Of a DNA stretch of 52,978 nucleotides, positions 11,919 to 21,734 are shown one piece after another. This DNA is from Lenisia limosa (taxonomy: Eukaryota; Breviatea): positions 1 through 52,978 of the forward strand of contig LPNZ01009472.1 of the NCBI GenBank assembly GCA_001655205.1, read 5' to 3'. Positions within the stretch are counted from its first letter, which is position 1; the number at the start of each line of letters is the position of its first letter. The notes beneath the pieces were generated by a model. It was given only the letters and a program-made list of their open reading frames with translations, was not told the origin of the DNA and made no database searches. The translations under genes and the position numbers were made by a program.

Positions 11919-14900
11919 GCGTCCTTGGCGCGTCCATTTTCGACTTTGTTCAAATGGGACCTTCATCGCTACTTTGCTCTCAAGGATAGCTTGGTATGCT
12001 TTTTGCTACTCTGTTGCTTTTCTGTGTTTTAGAACCATATTAACTCTATTGTTTTTATTTGTTCTGCTAAAATATATAATGGACTTATTGGCATAGGCAA
12101 AGCAATCCGACTTCATACAAATGCAAAAAAACGATCCTGATATGGCAACCAAGGTTGAAGAACTTCTCACTTTCGGTGAGTTTCCTGTTTCGTAAATCGG
12201 GTGCTCTGGAACAGTATTTGATGCATCATGTAACGGCATAGTGATGACTGATGACAAAGTCTCACCGAAAGAGCCGGTCCGCATTGCTATCACTGGTGGT
12301 GCAGGCCAGATCGGGTGGGNNNNNNNNNNNNNNNNNNNNNNNNNNNNNNNNNNNNNNNNNNNNNNNNNNNNNNNNNNNNNNNNNNNNNNNNNNNNNNNNN
12401 NNNNNNNNNNNNNNNNNNNNNNNNNNNNNNNNNNNNNNAATGGTCTGGACGGCTTGGACAGATAATACTCAACCTTTCGTTGTGTCTATTTCATTTCCCT
12501 TTTCCTTGATCTGCCAAGGTTGCCTAATTCAGCAGGTACGCTTTGGCATTCCGTGCAGCTGCTGGGGAAATGCTTGGAAGAGACCAAAGAGTCCACCTCA
12601 GTATACTGGTGTCGAATATAGTTGTAGAGGCATAATCTTTACCAAACTCTTTTGAGACAGGTTGAACGCTCAACATTATACCACAAATGTCTACAGATGG
12701 GATGGAATGGATGGCCTCTGTAACCTTTTTTCTTCACACTATATATCATATAGTATATAGTATATGTATAGAATCTATATAATATCATATATATATATGT
12801 GTGTGTGTGTGTGTATTAACAATTTCTAGGTTTAATTGAGAGGGAAGAAGCCATTCCAGCGCTCAAAGGCGTTGCTATGGAACTTGCCGACTGTTTGGGG
12901 GAGGGGGACAGCGTTCTAGTAAAAAAAGACATTCTTGCAGTATGTTTGATGGATTATTTTTTATCACCCAGGTGCGTTCCCCCTTCTATCTGACGTCACT
13001 ATCACATCTAATGCCGAAGAAGGATTTGATGGAGCAAAGGTGGGAAGCGAATGTCCGAATTGAGGTTGGACATCTGAGTCTGAATAATGACTCAAACATA
13101 ATCTAAGGTAGAAGAACCAATTGTTTTTCATTTGGAGCAAGATATTAACGCATTCTATCTCAAACGCAGTGATACCTCCAGTGGAATACCCCGTAAAGAT
13201 TTGAGTTTAGAATATTCAAACAGGATGTACAATGAATGAGATAAAGAGTCAATGAATATTAGCTAGTTATAGAAGTGAAAATATGCGCGGTGTAATTATT
13301 GCTAACATTCTCCAGGCAGCTCTGTTGGTAGGGTCCAGTCCCCGCGCTGCTGGAATGGAGAGAGCGGATCTTCTTAGGAAGAACGCTGAGATCTTTGTTC
13401 ACCAAGGAAAGGTTGGTCTGTGGATTTTGGTGTGTGGCATTTCATTGTATTTTTTTTTGGTAACAATTAAAAATAGAGCTTCATTCTTATATGAGAGTTT
13501 TCCGAAATTCTCGATATAATCGGTTTGTTTCATGTCTTTTGGGGGAAAGGAAAGCTAGAGCTCTAGGTTAAAGACTGAAAAAGTTTGCACAGAAATACTG
13601 TTTCATCGGATTGAAAGGTATTAAGCATATCATAGCTAGTTTCTTACTTTCTTTTTTAATGATCCCAAAGGCTCTGAACAAGTTTGCTGATGACAGCTGT
13701 AAAGTGGTGGTGGTAGGAAACCCAGCCAATACAAATGCTCTCATTACTGCTCACCATGCTCCCAAACTTGAGGTAATGACAAAGTGGATCTCAATAGTTC
13801 TTATGATTTACAGGACAACATCTCGGCTCTTATGCTCCTTGATCACAACCGATCCTTGTCAATGCTTGCTGATAAGGTTTGTTTGTTGGGGATATGCAGC
13901 TGATAATGTAGCTTAAAACAACCACTTCTGCCTTTGATCGTTTTGTTGTCTGGGGTAATCACAGCCCAACAATGGTTCCCGATGTATCGTATTGCTCTGT
14001 CAACAACGGCCAAATGGTATGTAAGGGCTTGCATGTTAGCCACTATTTTATTATATTAATCAAAACAGGTAACCGACCTCGTTGATGAGACGTGGGTTTC
14101 AGAAGTATTCAGACCTTTGGTACAGGTAGGGCTCGTATTATCTTCTTCGTACTTGAATCAATATCATAGTTACTATCTCATAGTATTCGACTTTAAATTC
14201 TCTTTGATTGTCAAATGGTTGATTACCTTCTTTCCTTGATTTGTATAGCAAAGAGGGTCTGCGATTATTGCGGCCCGCAATGCTTCAAGTGCTGCATCAG
14301 CTGCGAATGGTTTGTTAGAAGCTTGCGCTTGGATCTGTTTTTATGTTATTAATCCTTGTAAATCTCAAGCATATGGAAATACAAGTGCATATCCCCTTCT
14401 TTTGATACCTCTAGCGACTTTGGCCCATATGAAATCCTGGATGTCGGACAGTGACGGACAATGGATTAGCATGGCTAGAATGTACGTTGGGAGGCTGAAA
14501 CCCCTGAACAAACATAGCAGACCTCTGTACAATTATATTTTGAAATAATTCGTAATTAATTATATTTAATTGCAAGGTACAATTATTCCGGGTGAAATAA
14601 TCTCGAAATTATTTACGAATAAATTTGTATATTGCTAATTACATATCATATCATAAACTATTATACAAATTAGTGTACCATATACAATATCATATACTAT
14701 ATGATATATCACATATAGTATCTATTAATATACTATATGCATATGTATATTATATCATATTATCATATTAGTATGTATAATATATCGATATATATATTAT
14801 ATGATATACTATATTATATCATATATTATACATATGATATAATATATATAATATTTATGATATGATATAGCTATATGATATATATATATATATATTATAT

Positions 14901-15816
14901 ATCATATAGCTATATTATATGTATTACATGTATAAATATGTATGTGTCTGTTTGTGTGTAGAGATGAGTATCTGGCTATTAATTTTATTTCTCGAAACAG
15001 AATAAATATACATATAATAATATATGTTCCCATTAATTTCACAATTTATTGCACTGGGTCCTAGAATTAATTAATTCATGAAATAATTTAAATTAAATTA
15101 TTCTCTGCAATAAATTTATCTTCGTATTTGATTTTCTTCAAGGAGCAAAGGGGAGTACGGAGTGCAGCCCGGTCTCTTCTTCAGCATGCCAACAGTTATT
15201 GAAGAGGCGGAAGCACACACTGTTATGGGACTCTATATTGATGATCCTGTGATGGAACTGGTTTGTGGGGGTTATAGGGGTCCTAACATCTTCTATTTTC
15301 AATTATCACAAACATCCGCTCCCAATCTTGGTAATCTTACCATTACTTCAATAAAAGACGGGTTTGGGTGCCTTCTTGGTTTATTATGTTGAGGCATGTA
15401 CCTTATTTATGAATCTAATATATATGTTGGAGAAGCTGGTCCGGAGTTACATGGCAAATGATTGTGTAAATTAGTGATATGCAATATCTCTGATAGCGTG
15501 ATAGTGTGAACGGCTTTGGCCAGATACTTCTTTTCTCATTTCTACCTACTCTACTGAATAATGATAATACAGCATTATTTCTGGTATAATTGTATTCATA
15601 TATTTGGGTTTCTTCACTCTTTCTCTTCTTTAGTAATGTTTAAAATAGGGGGGGGGGGGAGGTGTCTATACTTAATCTCTTTCCCCTATTTGCTGTCATG
15701 GCCAATGATCCACGGAGTCACCTTTACCCTTTACACTCCTGTATTTGACAATGCAGTTTGAAAAGTCAGAAGTTGAACTTCGCCAAGAGAGAGATGCAGT
15801 GCACGAGTATTTGTAG
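11919..15816 (+). CDS. Malate dehydrogenase, cytosolic (MDH1-like) class, with N-terminal extension
   Basis: NAD-dependent malate/oxaloacetate oxidoreductase. Exons in order: 11919-11993 and 12097-12175 (extension), 12242-12314 (Rossmann start [15 protein letters not shown]), 12536-about 12608 ([18 protein letters not shown]), about 12840-12894 ([12 protein letters not shown]), then [40 protein letters not shown] (substrate-loop arginines), [28 protein letters not shown] (Asp/Arg of the relay), [14 protein letters not shown] (catalytic His in GNHS), [18 protein letters not shown] and [19 protein letters not shown]. It ends [17 protein letters not shown] with the stop at 15816. The [11 protein letters not shown] and GNHS context is the MDH1 type. 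The two 5' exons contain [16 protein letters not shown], resembling a mitochondrial presequence. They join in phase, but MTDD at about 12244 is an alternative start. Intron 1 of the core holds the 12320-12438 gap. Confidence 0.9.
12439..12480 (+). repeat. MDH-locus dispersed repeat, copy 1 (intronic)
   Basis: The sequence tggtctggacggcttggac, followed by agataatactcaacctttc, resembles the copies near 15496, 15963 and 16091. It lies inside an MDH intron, immediately after the assembly gap, so its left border is unknown. Confidence 0.45.
14560..15110. repeat. AT-rich ATATCATAT-type low-complexity intron
   Basis: A long MDH intron between the exon ending near 14480 and the exon starting near 15143. 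About 14640-14940 is dominated by interleaved atatcatat/atatgatat words and TA runs. No coding potential is evident. Shorter stretches with the same words occur near 2950-3010, 12740-12800, 27345, 36430-36480, 49760-49870 and 52220-52260. Confidence 0.8.
15496..15545 (+). repeat. MDH-locus dispersed repeat, copy 2 (last intron)
   Basis: The core gatagtgtgaacggctttgg, then ccagatacttcttttctcat. It is shared with the copies at 15963 and 16091 and lies in the final MDH intron. Confidence 0.6.
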
Positions 15817-15962
15817 TCATTTTATTGTTTTTTGTTTCTTATTATTATTGTTGTTGTGATTGTGGGAAGAGGTTTGTCAACACTAGGGGTATAAATATAG
15901 ACAGTCAACAAACTTTTCATAATCTTATCAGATGGAGTATCATATTATTTATCATTAATATG

Positions 15963-16020
15963 ATTGATGGTGTGGCAGCGTCGGCCAGATACATCCTTAT
16001 TTTTTTATTTCTCATTGCTA
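15963..16020 (+). repeat. MDH-locus dispersed repeat, copy 3 (3' of MDH)
   Basis: The core gatggtgtggcagcgtcggc, then cagatacatccttatttttt and atttctcattgc. Downstream of the MDH stop. Confidence 0.6.
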
Positions 16021-16090
16021 TATATCTATAAACCAATATCTCTTAAAAATGTGGAGATAAATAACTAAAGTACGAATAACGCCCACTACG

Positions 16091-16155
16091 AGTGATGGTG
16101 TGGACGGCTCCGTCCAGATGCAACCTTATTTGTTATTTTTCATTGCCTTTTATAT
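16091..16155 (+). repeat. MDH-locus dispersed repeat, copy 4 (3' of MDH)
   Basis: The core gatggtgtggacggctccgt, then ccagatgcaaccttatttgt and tatttttcattgcc. It lies 128 bp after copy 3 in the same orientation. Confidence 0.6.
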
Positions 16156-16940
16156 ATATGCTCGCGGTCCTAACTTAGGTCATTTTTTTTCGAGTTTTAA
16201 AGCAGGAGAAACCAAACATTTTTAGACCAGTTTTCATACCATATTCATTTTCAGGGTTGTTTTACAAATATTGTTTCACGCACAACATTTCGGATATTTC
16301 CAACTTAAAAGTTATAGGGTGGTTAGGGGCCAGTGTAAACAGATTAATTGTACTCAAGCTCAATCCCTTTCTTGTAAAAAATTTCTGTCACAACCGAAAT
16401 TTCTGTATGATACCAACTCAATATCAATTAATGACCAAATTTAGGGGACCGCGAGCATAATCTATCTCTTATCAGACCCACCAACCCCTAATTTCTGACT
16501 GTTATGTTACCTCCTCATTCATACATAAACATTGGTCCAGTGGTCCTTGTTGGTCCGCCAAGGTATTTGTTGGTCCTTTTGGCACTTTTGGTTTTGGTCC
16601 GCTAAGGCCAGGCTATGATAGCAATGGGTATTTTATTTAGATGTGGGAGAAGTCGCGGCTGTGGTGTGATAAAATGAGCCATAGCAAAGCAAGAAAGCAA
16701 AAAGAAGAGACCAAGAATGCTGCAAAGGTTAAGCGGTTGAAGAAAAGCGCTGTTTTACGTTTTATTAACGTCATATTAAGAGTTCAGATTTCGGATTAAT
16801 ATCAATGATAAATGAGCCGAAATAAGAGGCCGACGGTTATCTATTATCGGTTCGTTATATCGTTATCGTTTCCCTTGGACAGCCTTGGATTAGAGAATAC
16901 TAATTAATATTCATTGTTCCAAATAATAATGAACACTGCC
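16156..16940. other. Convergent spacer between MDH and the GPI-type gene
   Basis: No exon chain that I can support. It includes three close ttggtcc words near 16532-16600 (tggtccagtggtccttgttg, then ggtccgccaagg and ggtccgctaagg), a short internal repeat. The rest is plain AT-rich sequence. Confidence 0.5.
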
Positions 16941-17634
16941 TTAGAAAAGGAGAGCAAGGATGGCAACAGCGATGGGGATGAGAGCAGCAGCGGGGCTAAT
17001 GCAGTCAGAAACGTCCTTGGCAGCATAAGATCCGGCAGTGACGAGAGAGTCGCAAGTCTCAGCGGTCTAATTAATCAGTTGAAAATTGAAAAATTTCATA
17101 AAAAAGGGAAAACCGTTCTTACCTGGCACTTGAGGCAGACGGAATAGCAGGGAAGGACTGTCTTGCAGTCAGCGTCTGCAGAGCAAACTTCACCGCCTGA
17201 GGCACGCTCCTTGGTAAGGTCACTGCAGAACTCGTCCTTGTCGAAATCGCAGCCGAAGAAGTTAGACTTGCAGGCAGAGATGTCCTCAGGGCAGAATTGC
17301 TTGCATTGGGTCTCCTTGTCGGCATCAGACTTCTTGCACTCAGTTTCGTGAGAGGTAACAGCAGTGTTGTACTTAGCCTCAGTGAACTCAGCCATATCAA
17401 GACCATCCTGAGAAGATTAGAATTTAATAAAATTAGCCGCCAAAACTTACGGAAGAGGTGCAGAACTTGACGTCCTTAGAAACACCGCAGAAGTCGGAGT
17501 AGTTGACGGGGGCTAGAACCATGAGAAACATAGTAATCGTTGTAAAAAAAGATTGACAATCGCTTACCCTTGCATTGGTCAGCAGCAAAGGCAACGGCCA
17601 GAAGGGCAATGAAGACAACAAGGAAAGATCTCAT
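16941..17634 (-). CDS. Secreted cysteine-rich protein, probable GPI anchor
   Basis: Not recognised by family. Four exons join in phase: 17634-17568, 17512-17451, 17407-17123 and 17057-16941, giving 176 residues. The start encodes a clear signal peptide, MRSFLVVFIALLAVAFA, cleaved before ADQCK. The mature part holds many cysteines in spaced pairs (SDFCGVSKDVKFC, ETECKKSDADKETQCKQFC, CSADADCKTVLPCYSVCLKC), suggesting disulfides. The C-terminus after SDCISPAAA is a hydrophobic tail, LIPIAVAILALLF, with no basic residue after it, the form of a GPI-attachment signal. Inferred location: cell surface. The gene is convergent with MDH. An extracellular role is likely; nothing in the sequence specifies more. 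Confidence 0.8.
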
Positions 17635-17804
17635 AATAAACTTAAGAAGTGAAGTGACAGAAAAAACAAAAAAGGAGTTTTTAAAGCAAAAGAAATGAAC
17701 TGTCAATTCACGTAAATAATTTTGCAGCTGTTTTTGCCGCCATTTATGTTTGCAAGGGTAGAATAGTTATATAATGTATTCTACTACTAGACCCTACTAC
17801 CCCA

Positions 17805-18185
17805 TTACCGATGCCATTTGTGGGAAACAGCTTCCCTAACTAATGCAACTAACTGCTTGCCTATCCTCTCCTCGTCAGTATACTCCTTTCTGTGCTCCTT
17901 CTTCTTCATCTTATCACACCTTTTGAATTTTTGAGCCGTGTGGATTTCTAGCTTAGGAGGGAAAAAATCGAAGATTAATACTTCTAGCAACCTTTTGTTT
18001 CTACCAGAATTGACACATTGGGCGGAGTCCAATTCCGCCTTGGCTCGGCACTGAAGCCTGAAAATGCAATTTCAAAAGTTGGAGGTGCAAATCAATAAAC
18101 ATAATCAATAAGACTTTTTTCTTACCATTCAGAGCGAGTTTGAAACGCTTCAGAACAGTTTGGGGGCAGTTTGTCAAACTTAACT
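17805..18185 (-). CDS. Small basic protein, unrecognised (5' end not resolved)
   Basis: Reverse-strand exons join in phase from KFDKLPPNCSEAFQTRSEW (about 18125-18183) through LQCRAKAELDSAQCVNS (about 18005-18056) to a Lys/Glu-rich end, KMKKKEHRKEYTDEERIG, with the stop at 17805. The cysteine layout (C-x12-C and a further C) recalls small mitochondrial CHCH-like proteins but lacks a canonical twin CX9C, so I do not assign that family. No start codon was found in the AT-rich sequence to the right, so an upstream exon is missing from this model. This is the only gene on the same strand as its left neighbour. Confidence 0.45.
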
Positions 18186-18425
18186 AACAACAGATATAAT
18201 ATCATATCGACATATTATACTATACAAGCAGTTAAATATTTCAACAGTTTACTAATCTTTTTCTTATCTTTTAGTAATGGTACATATATTGAATAACATG
18301 TAGCCGTATGAATATGCACACTGATAGGGCATACGCATCAATAAGATGATATAGAAATAATTTATTTCCACATTTGCACAAAGAATAATATTCAGCTACA
18401 GCTGCCTACCAACCTCCGTTAACGA

Positions 18426-18698
18426 ATGGATGTTAATGGTGATAATAAGTATTCTTCTGCTGTCAGCATTCTTACTCTCTTTCCTCCAGATTTACCGTAT
18501 TTGGACGCACCAATTCTGCAAGATGATGTTGGGGTTCAAGTCACTTCAAGAATAAGGTATCTGGACCACGTAGTGGCCGAATACACTATTTTTGGTACTT
18601 GTCCCGAAGGCTATGACTTGGTTATCCCGACGACAACCATGACATGCACTCTCGCGGCAGGATGGATAAACCCTCCAAGGTGCCAGATTAGTATGTAG
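18426..18698 (+). CDS. Fragment with a sushi/CCP-like module
   Basis: An exon (about 18492-18690, after a tttcctccag acceptor) encodes PYLDAPILQDDV and then FGTCPEGYDLV, TMTCTLAAGW and PPRCQ. The order C...GY...TMTC...GW...P.C is the second half of a complement-control (sushi) module, an extracellular binding domain. A short upstream exon, MDVN, spliced at gtgata would give a start. A full sushi module needs four cysteines, and only three are visible here. The rest of the gene, if it exists, is not clear. It may be a relic. Confidence 0.4.
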   Translation: MDVNGDNKYSSAVSILTLFPPDLPYLDAPILQDDVGVQVTSRIRYLDHVVAEYTIFGTCPEGYDLVIPTTTMTCTLAAGWINPPRCQISM

Positions 18699-19180
18699 AT
18701 TCTTGGCAGCCTTTTATATTTCTTGAAAGGGATGTTGTCCTTCACTTATACCTTGTTTTTTTTCTTGTTGTTTCTACATATTGCACAAACAGTGGCCTCA
18801 TCGTTTAGAAACATGCAGCAATGACTTCACTAATTTCAAGTCCTCTAATTGTACATTTGGTTGGTGGAAAATATCTCAGGCGCATTTTTATTACCCTATT
18901 ATTGGCAAGTAGAACGCAGTGTGTGTGATATTTTGTTTTTATATATGATATATATATCTCTATCATATAAGGTACGTCACCTGACCGTGAACATAACCTG
19001 GCCGTGAACATCTGCCCTTTTTTTTTCTTCTTTTTTTTTCAATATTACTTGATATTGCTAAAGATTTTGTCAAAATAAGTATGATACAAACAAAAATTTT
19101 ATTGTCAGATACATAGTATGTATTAATGAGATATTGAAGAAACAGTACCAAGGTCATTTTCAAATGAAGTATTAAAAAGA

Positions 19181-19216
19181 AAAACCCGAGTTTTTTTTCC
19201 TGGGAGTGGTTTTCTG
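19181..19216 (+). repeat. Direct repeat A, copy 1
   Basis: aaaacccgag, then a T run, then cctgggagtggttttctg. It is repeated almost exactly at 19442-19479. Similar shorter words (gtggttttcc, gaaaacac) lie between them. Confidence 0.8.
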
Positions 19217-19441
19217 CTTTTTTTTACTGGAGATTTCTGGCCGGAAAACACAAGTTTACGGCCTCAGTTGAAAAAATGGAGGCAGGCGTCAAAAAAATTG
19301 CTTCATTTCTTAAGTAATGAGTGTTTTCCTCAGAAAACTCCGAGTAACAAAAGGAAGACAACCAAGAAGAAAAAAAACGAGGAGGAATTCGAATGGAAAA
19401 CACTGAGGGATTTTTCCACTTTTACAGTGGTTTTCCTTTTA

Positions 19442-19479
19442 GAAAACCCCGAGTTTTTTTTCCTGGGAGTGGTTTTCTG
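19442..19479 (+). repeat. Direct repeat A, copy 2
   Basis: Near-identical to 19181-19216 with one extra C before gag. The spacing is about 261 bp. Confidence 0.8.
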
Positions 19480-19672
19480 ATTTTTTACAAGGAGTTTTCC
19501 TCCCAAAAATAGCCCAGTTTTATTTAAAAATGGCTGTTAAATAAGAGAAGAAAGTTTCTTGGGATAATAAAACACACAAAAAAAAATCACTGAACTGAAC
19601 TTATTCCATTTATGTCGACTCGATCTAGATTTCTCTTTTGAAAAAACGTTGGGAGTGGTGGAATTGGCTTAC

Positions 19673-19777
19673 GCAAATGTTTCCCCTTCAACCCCCGGTT
19701 CAAACAAAAACTCGGTTCTCTGTTGTTTTGTTATCCATAAAGGCGATGTCAAGATAATTTGAAATAGTTTTTAGAAT
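19673..19777 (+). repeat. Duplicated block B, copy 1
   Basis: gcaaatgtttccccttcaac through gaaatagtttttagaat. The block recurs at 19950-20052 with a few substitutions and small indels. Confidence 0.9.
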
Positions 19778-19949
19778 ACTGGAAAGGCAATTCTTCAAAC
19801 CAGATACTGTTTTGAGCCGAACAATTTTTTTGATAGGTTTGAAACTCTTGGTGACACCTCGAGGAAAATCTTTATTTGAAGTTGAACACAAACCCCAGAT
19901 CACTGGAGTTTCTGGGTCTAGAAGGTTCAGATGAGTCTNNNNNNNNNNT

Positions 19950-20052
19950 GCAAATGTTTCCCCTTCAACCCCTGGTTCAACAAAACTCGGTACTCTTTTG
20001 TTTTGTTATCCATAAAGGCGATGTCAAGATAATTTGAAATAGTTTTTAGAAT
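19950..20052 (+). repeat. Duplicated block B, copy 2, bounded by 10-N gaps
   Basis: Second copy of the 19673-19777 block, flanked on both sides by runs of exactly ten N (19939-19948 and 20053-20062). The copies differ at several positions, so it is not an exact assembly echo. Confidence 0.9.
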
Positions 20053-20780
20053 NNNNNNNNNNACCAATCGAAATAAAAAAACACTATGATGAAATAAAAA
20101 AAAATAAGCAATGGTGGTTTTGTGATTGGAGGTGGTGAGATCCTTGTGTGTTTTTGGAGGAGGCATTGATATGATGATAAAAGGGGACCGTACAGGGATT
20201 TTGGAAAACCCCAAATCCCATTTCTGCCAATTCTCCAATTGTACAAAAAAAATTATTACTTGTTTTTTCGACCTTTCCCAAGGCACAAGACCACAAGACT
20301 CAAGAGTTTAGAGTGCTGGAGTGTATGCGCTTTCGATGTACAGTGGCGGTTCTTGTTCTACTTCAAGTAATGAGGTGCTTCTTGACGTGGGCTTTCATGA
20401 GATGTGTATAACTGAATATCCCCCCTTTGATTTAACATTTATATATCTCTGACCTAATCATGTTAACATTTGCCATCATTTACCTCATCAGCTTACCCCA
20501 CTGATGAGTCTCCCTGGGTGTACTCCCATGTTACTGGAGCTACATGCCTTAATATTATGTGTGTCAACCTTGTTAATAAATAAATACATATCTTGTATGA
20601 ATTTTTTTTTGGGGGGGTGATACGATAATGACGTTACAAAGATGAATAAAATAAGAAGGGCGGACGAGTGAGGTGTTTATAAGACAAACGAGAACATTAA
20701 TAAGATAAAAGCCACAAACCAAGTCCATGATCCCATTTGTCCACAGATTCAGCATAAGGAAAATCCATAAATCAGAACGT

Positions 20781-21510
20781 TTAGTCCTTTTTGATCTCAA
20801 CACCGGTAGCACGGGCAACACGGCGCTCAGCCTGGCGAGCAACACGACGCTCACGGACAACACGAGCACGAGCACGGGCGGCGGCAGCCTGTTCGGCGAC
20901 CTTAGCCTCACGGATCTTGGAAGCCTTGGAGGAATGGATATGCTCGATGAGGACACGCTTGTTCTTGAAGGTGTTACCCTTAGCCTTCATGTAGAGCTCG
21001 TGGTAACTAATATGGTAAATAAACGTTTTAAAAATTTATTAAAAAAAAAACACCCCAAAGCTTACAGGTGACGGTCAATCTTGTTAGCCTCACGGTACTT
21101 GCGGAGAAGACGACGGAGAACACGCATGCGTCTCATCCAGATAACCTTCTCGGGCATACGAGCGTTGGCCTTACCCTTACGCTTACCGAAGCCCATGTGG
21201 CGACCCTTAGCCTTAGCAATGTTGCGACGGCGGATACGAGTACGGGAAACAGCGTTGTCGGGTTGACGAACAATGAGACCGGCGTTGATCTGCTCGCGGA
21301 TGGACTTGCCTGGAGTGTTACAAAATGAAAACAAAAAACCAGTCCCAAAACACAAAAAGGGAAGAAAGAACATTCTTAATAAAAAGTCCCAAGCATACGA
21401 GTGGTGGAGCCGCCAATGGTGTTGCATTCATTGGGGTCAAGCCAGACCTTACGCTTTCCACACTTGAGGATAGAGGCCGCGAGGCGCTTCTGAGTACGGA
21501 GGTTTCCCAT
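20781..21510 (-). CDS. RPL19: 60S ribosomal protein eL19
   Basis: Component of the large cytoplasmic ribosomal subunit. Three exons: 21510-21399, 21309-21066 and 21006-20781, giving 193 residues, the usual length. It starts [19 protein letters not shown], then [46 protein letters not shown] and [17 protein letters not shown], followed by an Ala/Arg-rich tail ending GVEIKKD. Donors are gtatgc and gtaagc. The ORF is markedly GC-richer than its surroundings, as expected for a highly expressed gene. It is head-to-head with the TMEM163-like gene across 224 bp. Confidence 0.98.
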
Positions 21511-21734
21511 TTTCCTTCGCTTGTTAAGAGGGTTTTTTGAAAAAAAAAATTGGCTAAAAGAAAAGTGGGTGACAGCAGTTCAGTTCACAAATAACAATAT
21601 ACGAAATTAGAGAATTTTCTTTCTCCTTTTCTCTTTTCTCTCCACTCTTTCCTTCTTTTCCTGTCCTTCAGAACATACACACATCACATACACATTATAT
21701 ACAACAACAAACAAATTCTACTTACTAAATTGTA
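21511..21734. promoter_or_regulatory. Compact bidirectional spacer eL19 / TMEM163-like
   Basis: A 224 bp divergent spacer. Positions 21615-21668 form a nearly uninterrupted CT-rich tract (tttctttctccttttctctt, continuing), followed by cacatcacatacacattata. It must hold the promoters of both genes if the two starts are right. Confidence 0.55.

Larger units (their letters stand above)
18700..20780. other. Gene-poor repeat-bearing stretch
   Basis: No supportable exon chain. It contains TA-rich sequence (18930-18960), direct repeats of a ccccgag-T8-cctgggagtgg word, a duplicated block interrupted by two 10-N gaps, and ordinary AT-rich sequence up to the eL19 stop. Confidence 0.6.

Noticed and set aside
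19648-19712. tRNA-like stretch (gggagtggtggaattggctt ... ggttcaaaca)
   Set aside because: It has box A/B-like words, but the 3' side does not pair with the 5' acceptor stem and no plausible anticodon arm forms. The second copy lacks box A. At best a chance match or a decayed tRNA.
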